Source: Nitrososphaeraceae archaeon (GTDB taxonomy: Archaea; Thermoproteota; Nitrososphaeria; Nitrososphaerales; Nitrososphaeraceae). From it: a stretch of 64,000 nucleotides of DNA. The notes beneath the pieces are model-generated. The model saw only the letters and a list, made by a program, of their open reading frames with translations. It was not told where the DNA came from and searched no databases. Both the position numbers and the translations under genes were made by a program. Positions within the stretch are counted from its first letter, which is position 1; the number at the start of each line of letters is the position of its first letter. Positions 8,209-17,118 of the stretch are shown in pieces. The stretch is taken from NCBI GenBank assembly GCA_009377575.1, contig WHTU01000001.1, forward strand, positions 62,001-126,000, written 5' to 3'.

Positions 8209-9411
8209 ATGATGAATGCAGATATTGGTCAACGTGACTTGATCTACTTTGACAACGCTGCGACTACTCCTGTTCTTTCTGAGGTGATCCAAGAAATGGT
8301 TCCTTATCTTGGAAATTATTATGGTAACCCATCCTCACAGCATGCGTTTGGCTTTAAAAGTTTAAGAGCAATAGAGGAAGCCAGGAGACATGTAGCTTGC
8401 CTTATAGGAAGCAGTCCTAATGAAATAACGTTTACCTCTGGTGGAACAGAAGCAAATAACCTAGCCATTAAGGGCAGTGTATCCAGATTAAGTATCAACG
8501 GTGATAGCAAGAGTGTTGTTCTTATTTCAAGTAGCATAGAACATGACTCAGTACTTCAACCATTCAATTCTTTAAAGGCTCTGGGATTCAATGTTAAATT
8601 TGTCGAAGTAAACAAGGAAGGAATCGTTAAGCTGGAATCCTTACTTGAAATCCTAAGAAAAGAAAAGGTAATCCTCGTAAGCATCATGTTAGCAAATAAT
8701 GAAGTGGGAACCATTCAGCCAATAAAAGACCTAGCAAAAATTACGCATGAAAATTCCGACGCCCTTTTCCATTGTGATGTTGTCCAAGCTCTGGGGAAAA
8801 TTCCAATCGATGTAAGGCACCTTGATATAGATTTGCTATCTCTATCCTCCCACAAGATATACGGGCCAAAAGGAATTGGGGCCATATATTCTCGCGACAG
8901 GGACCAACTAAGACCTCTGATCGACGGGGGAGGTCAAGAAAAGTCCTTAAGATCAGGTACTGAAAACGTACATGGTATCGTAGGCTTTGGCGAGGCCTGC
9001 AGGATCGCTGCAGTGAACTTAACAGAAAATTACAGAAATGTCAAGAATCTCAGGGACCATCTCATTGATCAGGTATTATCGACGATACCTCGATCCTATG
9101 TCAATGGTTCATTGAATCAAAGACTTCCCAACAACGCCCACTTTAGCTTTCCAGGGGTTAAGGGCGAAGACATAATAGTCAAATTGAACGAGTATGGGGT
9201 TGCGGCGTCTACTGGTGCTGCATGCTCATCCAACAAGGCTAAAGCTTCCCATGTACTCCAAGCAATGGGGCTATCTCTATTGGAAATTGAAGGTTCTCTT
9301 CGTCTAACACTTGGTCATCAAAACACAAAATTTGAGGTCGAAAAGGTAGTTTTAGCGCTAGAAGAGATAATTAGGGAGTTACGCAGACATTCCGGCTTTT
9401 CAAATGACTAA
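8209..9411 (+). CDS. Cysteine desulfurase (NifS/IscS family)
   Basis: This PLP enzyme takes sulfur from L-cysteine as an enzyme persulfide. The N-terminal IYFDNAATTPV, His112 in SIEHDSV, the PLP lysine Lys216 in SSHKIYGPKG, GGGQEKSLRSGTEN (240-253) and the mobile-loop Cys339 in STGAACSS are all visible. The 400-aa length and the loop length are those of IscS/NifS (group I) enzymes. It is ten bases behind larE, so it is probably co-transcribed with the cofactor genes. It may also serve Fe-S and thio-tRNA synthesis. Confidence 0.93.
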   Translation: MMNADIGQRDLIYFDNAATTPVLSEVIQEMVPYLGNYYGNPSSQHAFGFKSLRAIEEARRHVACLIGSSPNEITFTSGGTEANNLAIKGSVSRLSINGDSKSVVLISSSIEHDSVLQPFNSLKALGFNVKFVEVNKEGIVKLESLLEILRKEKVILVSIMLANNEVGTIQPIKDLAKITHENSDALFHCDVVQALGKIPIDVRHLDIDLLSLSSHKIYGPKGIGAIYSRDRDQLRPLIDGGGQEKSLRSGTENVHGIVGFGEACRIAAVNLTENYRNVKNLRDHLIDQVLSTIPRSYVNGSLNQRLPNNAHFSFPGVKGEDIIVKLNEYGVAASTGAACSSNKAKASHVLQAMGLSLLEIEGSLRLTLGHQNTKFEVEKVVLALEEIIRELRRHSGFSND

Positions 9412-9429
9412 TTTTCCGAAATTAATTTA

Positions 9430-9945
9430 TTGTCCCAAAGTGTAGCTTTGTCCATGCCTTCAACGTCAACAATTTCAGTTCCTAATATAGGACAAGAAGC
9501 ACCGAGTTTTCAGCTGCCGGATATTGAGATGAAGAGTCGAAGCCTTGAGGAATTTAGGGGTAAGAAGCTTGTTATTGCTTTTTTTCCTGCTGCAGAATCA
9601 CCTGTATGTACTACTGAGATGTGTGCGCTGAGAGACTCGCTAGCTGCGTTAAAATCCTTGGGAGCCCAGGTTGTTGGCATCTCAGTTGATGGACCATTTG
9701 CTAACAAGATTTTTACGGAGAACCGACACCTTAATTTTCCCATTCTTAGCGATTACAAGCGCGAGGTCATAAACAAGTATGGCATAGTAATGGCCAACTT
9801 GGGTTCGCTAGAAGGCTATAATGCAGCTAAGCGTTCAGTGTTCGTGCTTGACGAAAACGGTATAGTCAGGTATAGATGGGTATCCGACAATCCATTGGTA
9901 GAGCCGAATTACGACGAGATAAGATCTTCATTGGAAAATAGTTAG
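9430..9945 (+). CDS. Peroxiredoxin, Bcp/PrxQ type
   Basis: The enzyme reduces hydroperoxides using a cysteine thiol. The frame from the TTG at 9430 is 171 aa; an ATG at 9454 would remove eight residues. The thioredoxin fold carries IGQEAPSFQLPDIEM and AESPVCTTEMCALRD. The peroxidatic Cys60 is followed four residues on by Cys65, the C-x4-C spacing of PrxQ/Bcp proteins with an intramolecular disulfide. It lies 18 nt after the desulfurase on the same strand, so co-transcription is possible. Confidence 0.9.
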   Translation: MSQSVALSMPSTSTISVPNIGQEAPSFQLPDIEMKSRSLEEFRGKKLVIAFFPAAESPVCTTEMCALRDSLAALKSLGAQVVGISVDGPFANKIFTENRHLNFPILSDYKREVINKYGIVMANLGSLEGYNAAKRSVFVLDENGIVRYRWVSDNPLVEPNYDEIRSSLENS

Positions 9946-10051
9946 GCAATTCCACTCCATAAGGTATAATTTGTTAAATGTGTGGGTTTGCGCCCTGGTG
10001 ATGAATGCGAAAATGAAAATAAATAAATGAAAGTTGCCTTCTTATGTTTTA

Positions 10052-10564
10052 CTACTCTATAATAGCAATTACGTCATTCCTGGACACAGCATTCCCCTGC
10101 TTGACTTTTATTTCCTTTATCTTACCATCTTTATGTGACTTTACTGCAACCTGCATTTTCATGGATTCTAGGACCACTATGGAGTCTCCTTTGTTTACAG
10201 TGTCACCTTGCTTCCCTAATACGCTAACAACTCTTCCAGGAATTTGACTTGTCAAATTGTTTATTGCAGTCCCCAATGAGATCTTTGACAATGACTTTTC
10301 CAAAATTTCTGACAGCTTGGAATGCTTGGTTATTTTCATTTCAGTCCCATCGATTAGCAGCTTCACCTCAAAGGTACTAGAGCTCAGGATCTTCGCGTAG
10401 TGGTATGAATTATTTATCATAAATTCAAGAATATTTGTAGAAAACCTCAGGACCTTGAGGCGATAATCTGTCTGATTTATCTTGACCATGGCCTCAGAGT
10501 CTCCCAGCGTGCTAAGTAGCTCCGCGTTCACGGGCTGTTCCAGATGCGCTATCTTAAATTCCAT
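10052..10564 (-). CDS. Biotin carboxyl carrier protein of acyl-CoA carboxylase
   Basis: This subunit carries biotin between the carboxylase and the carboxyltransferase. The C-terminal 75 residues form a biotinyl domain (QIPGRVVSVLGKQGDTVNKG, then VLESMKMQV). The lysine of ESMKM is the biotinylation site, residue 136 from this start. I prefer the ATG at 10564 (MEFKIAH) because it overlaps the accC stop as TGATG; a start at 10591 is also open. The N-terminal ~95 residues are not a known catalytic domain. It is the third gene of the minus-strand carboxylase operon. Confidence 0.92.
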   Translation of the reverse strand: MEFKIAHLEQPVNAELLSTLGDSEAMVKINQTDYRLKVLRFSTNILEFMINNSYHYAKILSSSTFEVKLLIDGTEMKITKHSKLSEILEKSLSKISLGTAINNLTSQIPGRVVSVLGKQGDTVNKGDSIVVLESMKMQVAVKSHKDGKIKEIKVKQGNAVSRNDVIAIIE

Positions 10565-12084
10565 CAAAAGTTTCCTCCCTGTCTGATCCATGCCGGCATG
10601 TGTTCGGACTTCTGGACATTGCCACGCCTGACCGAAGGTGTCCGCATAAACTCTGAATAAAGTAAAAGTGCAGCTACAGCAGGAACCTGAGTCTGCGCTG
10701 ACACCCCCTTGGCATCTTTGAGCAGCTTGTTCATTAGGTCATATCGCTCTAGATAGTCAGTTGACAATTCCCCTCTAATAAAGTGCTCCTCCTTCATTAT
10801 CGTCTTGTAGAGAGGTATAGTTGTATTTACTCCCTCCACTTCAAATTCATTTAACGCATTAATCATCCTGCTTCTAGCTTCTTCGAAATGGTTGCCCCAA
10901 GTAATGAGCTTTGCCACAAGGGAATCATAATATCCTGACACCTTACAACCAGGGTATAGGTATGAATCCACGCGCACGCCAGGCCCGTAAGGCAAATTGC
11001 AGGAAGGAACTAGTCCGACTGAGGGCGAAAACTCATTAAATGGATCTTCAGCGTTTATACGGCATTCGATCGCCGCTCCTCTTAATTCCAACTCTTCCTG
11101 CTTAAATGGAATTTTTTCTCCTTGTGCTATAGAAATTTGCAATTTCACAAGATCTAGCCCCGTTACAAATTCTGTGACTGGGTGTTCCACCTGCAATCTG
11201 GAATTAACTTCTATAAAGTAAAAATTTCCCTTGTTGTCCCTCAAAAATTCTGCGGTCCCGGCGTTGACGTAATCTACGGCGTCAACAGCTCTAACTGCGA
11301 TTTCTCCTATTTTACTGCGAGTTTTAGCATCTAGAACGGGAGAAGGAGACATTTCGATGAGCTTCTGATGCCTTCTTTGAATAGAACATTCACGTTCGAA
11401 TAGGTGTCTACTATTACCGTGGGTATCCCTAAGGAGTTGGTATTCAATATGACGTATGCCCTCAAGGCATTTTTCAACATATAGCGCAGCCTTCCCAAAT
11501 GCTGCCTTTGATTCGGCGGAGGCCATTTCATATTCTTGCCGTAGTTCTTTTTCATCTTTTGCCAAGCGAATTCCTCGTCCACCTCCACCAAATGCAGATT
11601 TGAGCAGAACAGGAAATCCAGACTCTTTTGCTATCGCAACTGCTTCATCTAGATCCTCCACTACGCCGTCACCTCCCGGCACCAATGGAACTCCTGCCTC
11701 TTTCATCACTTCTTTGCACTTCATCTTGTCACCGGTGACTTCCATGGCTTCACTTCCAGGCCCTATGAATATTATCCCGTTCTTCTTGCAAGTCTTTGCA
11801 AATGCTTCGTTCTCAGACAAAAACCCATATCCTGGATGTATAGCATCTGACCCTGATTGCTTTGCAATCTCAATTATTCGCTTCATGTTCAGGTAACTTT
11901 CTGTGGCCGCTGCTGGTCCTATGTTGTATGCTTCGTCAGCTCTTTTTACATGTACGGATCGGGTATCTTCGTCAGAAAATACTGCTACAGACTTTATTCC
12001 CAGTTCTTTACATGCACGTACGACCCGGAGAGCGATCTCGCCTCTATTTGCAATCAGAATTTTGCTTATTGCCTTGGTCGTAAT
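10564..12084 (-). CDS. accC: Biotin carboxylase subunit of acetyl-CoA/propionyl-CoA carboxylase, apparent ATT start
   Basis: This ATP-grasp enzyme carboxylates biotin. Family motifs include KILIANRGEIALRVVRAC at the N-terminus, HPGYGFLSENEAFA, GGGGRGIRLA (the glycine-rich ATP loop) and FIEVNSRLQVEHPVTE. The first ATG (11886) would delete the essential N-terminal domain. The frame runs back to a stop just before 12091 with no ATG, GTG or TTG. A GAGGTGA ribosome-binding sequence lies just ahead of an ATT at 12084-12082, so ATT is the most likely start and gives 506 aa, the normal family length. A base error turning ATG into ATT is the alternative. Its 3' end overlaps the biotin carrier gene. 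Confidence 0.88.
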   Translation of the reverse strand: MTTKAISKILIANRGEIALRVVRACKELGIKSVAVFSDEDTRSVHVKRADEAYNIGPAAATESYLNMKRIIEIAKQSGSDAIHPGYGFLSENEAFAKTCKKNGIIFIGPGSEAMEVTGDKMKCKEVMKEAGVPLVPGGDGVVEDLDEAVAIAKESGFPVLLKSAFGGGGRGIRLAKDEKELRQEYEMASAESKAAFGKAALYVEKCLEGIRHIEYQLLRDTHGNSRHLFERECSIQRRHQKLIEMSPSPVLDAKTRSKIGEIAVRAVDAVDYVNAGTAEFLRDNKGNFYFIEVNSRLQVEHPVTEFVTGLDLVKLQISIAQGEKIPFKQEELELRGAAIECRINAEDPFNEFSPSVGLVPSCNLPYGPGVRVDSYLYPGCKVSGYYDSLVAKLITWGNHFEEARSRMINALNEFEVEGVNTTIPLYKTIMKEEHFIRGELSTDYLERYDLMNKLLKDAKGVSAQTQVPAVAALLLYSEFMRTPSVRRGNVQKSEHMPAWIRQGGNF

Positions 12085-12094
12085 ATATTCACCT

Positions 12095-13636
12095 CTATAA
12101 ATTTATGTTTCCATGTTTTTTCCATGGATGTGTTTCCCTCTTAGTGGATAAAGCATCAAGTGCCCTAATAATCATAGGTCTTGTTTCCATTGGATCTATA
12201 ACCAAATCAATAATTCCTTTCTCTGCTGCAATATAGGGATTGGCAAACTTTTCTCTAAATTCTTTTGCAAGAGCCTTCTTTGTTTTTGCCAAGTCCTCAG
12301 ATTTCTTGAGATCTCTGCGATGGGTTATCGTAATTGCTGCCTCGGGCCCAAGTACGGCTATTTCAGCAGTTGGCCATGCAAAATTCATGTCAGCTCGAAG
12401 GTTTTTGCTACCCATGGCGATGTAAGCGCCGCCATACGCTTTCCCTATTATACATGTGATCTTAGGTACAGAAGCCTCGCAATAAGCGTACAGCAACTTA
12501 CTTCCATGCCGAATTATCCCGTTGTGTTCCTGATCCGCACCTGGCAAGTACCCAGGAGTATCTACCAAGGTAATTATGGGAATGTTATAGCAATCGCAAA
12601 ACCTAATAAACCTCGCAGCTTTGTTGGAAGAATTTATATCCAATGCTCCAGCAAGATACAGAGGCTGGTTGGCAACAATGCCCACAGATCTCCCCCCCAT
12701 TCTTGCAAAGCCTACGAGAACGTTTTCTGCAAAGAGTTCATGTATCTCAAAAAAATCTTCATCATCAACAATCGATTTAACGATTTGCTTCATATCATAT
12801 TGTTCATACGGATTTTCGGGGAGAACAGATGCAAGGGCAGAATCAATCCTATTTGGGTCATCTCCGGATTGTACTATTGGAGGAAATTCACTATTGTTTT
12901 GCGGAATATAAGAAAGGAGTTTTTTTATTTTGTCGATACATGCGTATTCGTCTTTTGCTACAAAATGAGCCACGCCAGATTTGCTGGCATGCGTTATTGC
13001 GCCTCCCAGCTCCTCAAACGAAACTTCCTGGCCTAGTACCTCATGGACTACTTCCGGTCCTGTAACAAACATTTGCCCTATACGTTCCACCATGACGATA
13101 AAGTCAGTCATGGCAGGGGAGTAAACAGCACCTCCAGCACAAGGACCAATACTTGCAGTTATCTGCGGAATCACTCCCGATGCTAGAGTGTTTCTATAGA
13201 AAATGTCCCCGTACCCATCTAGGCTCATTACCCCTTCCTGAATTCTCGCGCCACCTGAATCCAGAATTCCTATGATAGGAACGCCGACCTTAAGCGCATG
13301 ATCCATAACCTTTACGATCTTTTTTCCTGCCATTTCACCTAACGAGCCTCCGAGCACAGTAAAGTCGTAAACGTAAACAAACACCTTTCGTCCATCAATG
13401 GTGCCAAATCCTGTTAATACCCCGTCTCCAAAATACGTCTTGGTCGAAGGATCATCATTTCTGTGGATCACGTACTTGTCAATTTCGACGAAGGAATCCG
13501 CATCTAACAGTAGGCTAATTCTTTCTCTCGCTGTTAGCTTACCCTTGGCATGTTGGGCGGAGATCCTCTCCGGCCCGCCGCCTTCCTCGGATAGCTTTTT
13601 GATTTGATATAATCTCTTTATTTTATCCTCGTGCAT
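12095..13636 (-). CDS. pccB: Carboxyltransferase subunit of acetyl-CoA/propionyl-CoA carboxylase
   Basis: This subunit transfers the carboxyl group from biotin to acetyl-CoA or propionyl-CoA. It is 513 aa, with the paired crotonase-like carboxyltransferase domains. ISAQHAKGKLTARERI lies near the N-terminus, GGARIQEGVMSLDGYGDIF is in the acyl-CoA half, and DTPGYLPGADQEHNGIIRHG and GKAYGGAYIAMGSK are in the biotin half. It leads the operon pccB-accC-biotin carrier. In Nitrososphaeria this complex fixes bicarbonate in the 3HP/4HB cycle; that role is taken from the lineage. A TATA box lies just upstream and gives a very short leader. Confidence 0.94.
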   Translation of the reverse strand: MHEDKIKRLYQIKKLSEEGGGPERISAQHAKGKLTARERISLLLDADSFVEIDKYVIHRNDDPSTKTYFGDGVLTGFGTIDGRKVFVYVYDFTVLGGSLGEMAGKKIVKVMDHALKVGVPIIGILDSGGARIQEGVMSLDGYGDIFYRNTLASGVIPQITASIGPCAGGAVYSPAMTDFIVMVERIGQMFVTGPEVVHEVLGQEVSFEELGGAITHASKSGVAHFVAKDEYACIDKIKKLLSYIPQNNSEFPPIVQSGDDPNRIDSALASVLPENPYEQYDMKQIVKSIVDDEDFFEIHELFAENVLVGFARMGGRSVGIVANQPLYLAGALDINSSNKAARFIRFCDCYNIPIITLVDTPGYLPGADQEHNGIIRHGSKLLYAYCEASVPKITCIIGKAYGGAYIAMGSKNLRADMNFAWPTAEIAVLGPEAAITITHRRDLKKSEDLAKTKKALAKEFREKFANPYIAAEKGIIDLVIDPMETRPMIIRALDALSTKRETHPWKKHGNINL

Positions 13637-13662
13637 GACCTGAGTGATATGCCAAGAATTAG

Positions 13663-13673
13663 GTATATAAATA
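13663..13673 (-). promoter_or_regulatory. TATA box of the acyl-CoA carboxylase operon
   Basis: On the minus strand the block TATTTATATAC is centred near 13667, about 26 nt before a start point near 13640, four bases ahead of the pccB ATG. This supports a nearly leaderless transcript for the whole three-gene operon. Confidence 0.5.
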
Positions 13674-13820
13674 ATTACGAAGTGCTTTTTGCGTATTTAT
13701 AGACATTTTGGTTAGTTAACCCTTCGTAAAACGGCGACCTAGAAGAAGCATGACCATTAAGTTGAATACTCAAAATTCAACCTACTAAAAATACCTTGTG
13801 GGTTTATCAAAGTGAAATTC

Positions 13821-14033
13821 TCATTCTCTTAGTCCTGATCTTCCCCCTCTCGCCCTCCGAAAATAATTCATTCCTAAGTTATAATTTTCAAATAAGCTCT
13901 CTAGAGTTTCTATTTCGTTTACCAATCTCTGTACCTGAGACTTATCCCAATTCTCTGCCTTTTTCAAATATTCTAACTTGTCAAGTTTTTCTTGGATTAG
14001 CCTTACCACGTTCTTCTCGTACTCGCTAGACAT
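13821..14033 (-). CDS. Small coiled-coil protein, uncharacterised
   Basis: This 70-residue protein starts from an ATG (MSSEYEKNVVRLIQEK). Residues 5-50 show a regular pattern of charged and leucine or isoleucine residues that would form a long helix or coiled coil. The C-terminus is basic and glycine-rich (RRARGGRSGLRE), as in nucleic-acid-binding tails. I do not recognise the family. It lies alone between the carboxylase promoter and an uncharacterised gene on the same strand. The composition and clean start make a real gene more likely than a chance frame. Confidence 0.55.
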   Translation of the reverse strand: MSSEYEKNVVRLIQEKLDKLEYLKKAENWDKSQVQRLVNEIETLESLFENYNLGMNYFRRARGGRSGLRE

Positions 14034-14108
14034 TTCTGTTTGAAGATAGATTGATGGTTAGAATAATAAATCTTCTTAATAATAGAGGAAGGACAAGGCA
14101 CGCCACAT

Positions 14109-15245
14109 TCATCTTCTATGTAGTTCGCTCAATGTTAGGTTCTTCTGTAACAGTGCATAGAGGTCTCTCTTATTCAATTCATTGAACCAATATTGATTGT
14201 AATGACTGACATACTGAAAAAGGAATTCTAAGAACGGTCTGAAGCCATATTCATGAGGCAGCATATCTAATGCGATTCTCGCCTCATCTAAGTACGTCGA
14301 GCTTTTTCTCATCGTTAGTTCGAATGCTTTCTGCACGTCGCCAGTGATAATGCTATAGTACAACGGCCAAGATGGAATTTTTATAGATCCGTTTCTAATT
14401 GCGTCCTGGATCTCGTTTCCACAACCCACACCTTCACTGGCCTTTGCCATACCCAGGTGATAGATTTCACCAAGTGGTTTCCTATCAAGTGCCATATTTC
14501 TTGCTGCCGTGCCCATAATAGCACGATACTTCTTATAGCAACCCATCATATTCTCATCTGTAATAGACTCAGGCTTAGCCTTCAGCCGCTGATCAATATA
14601 CTGTCCTACTCTAGCGTCCTTAAAACCTTCTTCAAATGACCTAAGTACTGTGTCTCCTCCGACGGAAATCTTTTGTCTTGCAGCCTCAAGTATATACGGA
14701 TTCATTAATTTATAATCATCTAGATAATCTAAATCCTCATCTTTGTCAATGATTCTGTCCATGGGTTCGCTGAGATCGATCGCAATAATGTGTCCATCTA
14801 TGATCGTTGTTCTAACCTCAGAACTAATACTTTCTTGAAAGTATGCAGCCGCCCCATCAAACAATGCGTTCAGAACAGGGAAAGTCATCAAGACGAAATT
14901 AGAATTTAAGATACGCTCTACTCTGTCTGCAAGAATTTCTGGTCTAGAAATTCTGGCCATGACATCTTGTATTTTAGAGTCATCAAGAACCATCTCTGAA
15001 GACCCAATCTCTTCTGCGAATTTCCTAAGAGAAGCAGATGGATTTTGATCAGAGATGATCAACTTGTGTAGTGAGAGCAAGTATCGTTTGGTAAAGTCCT
15101 GAAATTGTTCTTCTGTTTCACGACTGTATTTACTAAACTGCTTGTATCCCTTTTCTCTCAATAGAGCCTGCTTGATTATATCCCGTCCGGCTCTCGTACT
15201 CATTAAGGTGCTTTTCTTGAATAGGAATTCATCTTTACCATTCAT
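14109..15245 (-). CDS. Uncharacterised protein, 378 aa
   Basis: A long frame opens with an ATG (MNGKDEFLFKKSTLMSTRAGR). It is predicted soluble and largely helical, with many charged residues and no signal peptide or membrane segment. Features that stand out are TTIIDGHIIAIDLSEPMDRI near the middle and EGVGCGNEIQDAIRNGSIK in the C-terminal third. No nucleotide-binding loop or cysteine cluster is visible, and I do not recognise the family. It lies downstream of the rpoH-uS7 block on the same strand, about 107 bases from uS7, so it may be read from its own promoter. Confidence 0.7.
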   Translation of the reverse strand: MNGKDEFLFKKSTLMSTRAGRDIIKQALLREKGYKQFSKYSRETEEQFQDFTKRYLLSLHKLIISDQNPSASLRKFAEEIGSSEMVLDDSKIQDVMARISRPEILADRVERILNSNFVLMTFPVLNALFDGAAAYFQESISSEVRTTIIDGHIIAIDLSEPMDRIIDKDEDLDYLDDYKLMNPYILEAARQKISVGGDTVLRSFEEGFKDARVGQYIDQRLKAKPESITDENMMGCYKKYRAIMGTAARNMALDRKPLGEIYHLGMAKASEGVGCGNEIQDAIRNGSIKIPSWPLYYSIITGDVQKAFELTMRKSSTYLDEARIALDMLPHEYGFRPFLEFLFQYVSHYNQYWFNELNKRDLYALLQKNLTLSELHRR

Positions 15246-15352
15246 TTATATTAATTTTCACTAGAACCTTGTTATTTAAGTTTCAGCCTAAACAATAAGT
15301 TGCACATGCAGTCTTGATAGTTGTTACTTTCCTGGACTAGCGTTACAATTGA

Positions 15353-15958
15353 CTATCGTGATGCCATTGCTACTCTTTCTTGCTCATTTTTCTTTTTTAT
15401 AGCATGGCTAGCCATTTCGTTATTGGAAGCTAAAACAAGTTCCCTTGCAAGAGCTTCCTCTATGGCTTGTGGGTTAGAATACGTTGATTCTCTAACTCCT
15501 TCAGCTATAAAACGGAGAGCAAGATCAACTCGTCTTAGAGGAGCTACGTCAACAGAGACGTGGTAGACTACACCTCCGTAAACGATTCGGGTGGTATCTT
15601 CGTTTGGAGATGCATTCTCGACAGCTTTCACAAATACTTCTAAGGGATTCTTGCTAGTTTCTAGGTGTATTATTTCAAAGGCCGTCTTCAACACATTCAG
15701 AGATTTTGCTTTCTTGCCGCCCATCCGACCAGTATTTTTCGCATATCTTTTTCCAAAATGCATTAACTTGTTGGCAAGCCTTTCGACAATGTTAACCTCC
15801 GACTTCTTTAATCGCTGATGTTCATGCCGTCCAAAGGTAATTGGAATAACAGAGGGCTTCAGCGAGATGACTTTCTGAAGGCCAATATCTCCGATTTCTA
15901 TCTTTCTTGTGTCCCACTTGTTGAATAGAAGCAAATTTGCCTGTTCCTTTCCACTCAT
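15353..15958 (-). CDS. rps7: Ribosomal protein uS7
   Basis: This protein nucleates assembly of the 30S head and contacts the E site. The archaeal form of 201 aa contains PSVIPITFGRHEHQRLKK, ERLANKLMHFGKRYAKNTGRMGGKK (split across residues about 55-80), VKAVENASPNEDTTRIVYGG and VDVAPLRRVDLALRFIAEG, all typical of uS7. It lies six nt after uS12, in the usual archaeal order. The elongation factor 1-alpha and uS10 genes that often follow are not present here. Confidence 0.95.
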   Translation of the reverse strand: MSGKEQANLLLFNKWDTRKIEIGDIGLQKVISLKPSVIPITFGRHEHQRLKKSEVNIVERLANKLMHFGKRYAKNTGRMGGKKAKSLNVLKTAFEIIHLETSKNPLEVFVKAVENASPNEDTTRIVYGGVVYHVSVDVAPLRRVDLALRFIAEGVRESTYSNPQAIEEALARELVLASNNEMASHAIKKKNEQERVAMASR

Positions 15959-15963
15959 ATCAA

Positions 15964-16401
15964 TTACCTCCTTGGTTTTTCCTTCCGGCCTAAGACTAAC
16001 TCATTTAGGGAGACGCCATTTACCTTGAAGACTTTCCATCTCACTCCAGGGATATCGCCCATTGCTCCCCCCATTGCACCTCCAATACCTTCGAGCATTA
16101 CCTCGTCGTGTTCATCTACGAAATTCAATGCCCCATCCTTTGGTAAGAAAGCAGTTATGGTTTTTCCATTCTTTATCAGTTGTACACGCACACATTTCCT
16201 CACGGCTGAATTCGGTTGTTTCGATTCTATTCCGACTTTTTCAAGAACAATTCCTTTTGCCTGAGGAGATCCTTCAAGGGGATTAGCTTTCTTGTCCAGC
16301 ATCAACATTCGCCTCTTGTAATACTTGTTTGACCAGCGAGAGCGCTTTCTCTTTGTCTTAAGCACACGCCCTGCGAACAAACCTAACGGTGATTTAGCCA
16401 A
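15964..16401 (-). CDS. rps12: Ribosomal protein uS12
   Basis: This decoding-centre protein of the small subunit shows [14 protein letters not shown] at the N-terminus and [20 protein letters not shown] in the centre, the conserved loop near the A site, followed by [17 protein letters not shown]. The 145-aa length is that of archaeal/eukaryotic uS12 (S23e). The start ATG abuts the nusA stop, so the two are translationally coupled. A short internal repeat, [13 protein letters not shown], is normal for the family's glycine-rich loop. Confidence 0.95.
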   Translation of the reverse strand: MAKSPLGLFAGRVLKTKRKRSRWSNKYYKRRMLMLDKKANPLEGSPQAKGIVLEKVGIESKQPNSAVRKCVRVQLIKNGKTITAFLPKDGALNFVDEHDEVMLEGIGGAMGGAMGDIPGVRWKVFKVNGVSLNELVLGRKEKPRR

Positions 16402-16878
16402 CTAATCCATAACCTCATTTCCAATCATTCTTTCAGATGCACTTGTTATCAGAACATTGGATATTCGAAAGTACCTCTTAGCCAGCAATCTAGCCTTCTC
16501 AGCATTCCTCCCCTCCTTCCCTACTACTACTCCTTTCCGCTTTGCGTCCACCAGAACTACCGCTTGCTTGGAGCCGTCTGTTCTCTGGGTGATTTTTACA
16601 TCATTTACCATCTGGGGGTTCAGTATATTGCGGACGAAATCGATTGCATCATCAGAATATTCGACCAATTCTACTTTTTTAGCCACAACATTTTGTAATT
16701 GTCTGATAGTCATACCTCCCTTCCCTATAGCCAGGCCCATCTGGCCCTTATTGACAATGAAAATAACACGATCCATCTTATCATCGACCACGCAATCCCT
16801 AGCCGTTACGCTCGTAATGCTCTGAAATAGAGACATAAGTCGCAATTCATCGGAAGTCAACTTGATTTTTTCCGTCAA
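16402..16878 (-). CDS. nusA: NusA-like KH-domain transcription factor
   Basis: Archaeal NusA consists of two KH RNA-binding domains without the bacterial S1 and N-terminal domains. Here the first GxxG loop is AIGKGGMTIRQLQ (about 51-63) and the second is VVGKEGRNAEKARLLAKRYF. The start is a TTG (TEKIKLTSDELRLMS) and the 158-aa length is normal. It precedes uS12 without a gap, the conserved archaeal order eL30-nusA-uS12-uS7. Upstream, a 240-base gap separates it from eL30, so it may have an additional promoter. Confidence 0.9.
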   Translation of the reverse strand: MTEKIKLTSDELRLMSLFQSITSVTARDCVVDDKMDRVIFIVNKGQMGLAIGKGGMTIRQLQNVVAKKVELVEYSDDAIDFVRNILNPQMVNDVKITQRTDGSKQAVVLVDAKRKGVVVGKEGRNAEKARLLAKRYFRISNVLITSASERMIGNEVMD

Positions 16879-17118
16879 ATCTTAAATCCTCTTATTACCA
16901 TAACTGCAAAAAGACCATGCACGCAATTCGTGAATCATCCATCTGATTCATTATCGCCAATTTAAGTCTTCCATGTCATGTATAATATGACTATTACTGC
17001 ACAAATCTAGAACAGTAGGGTAATTGCTTGAAAAGAGAGCGTATAATGAAATCGCCAAATTACAATGTGTAACAAGCCACAGCATCATATCGCATGTAAT
17101 TGAAAGCGTATAAACAGT

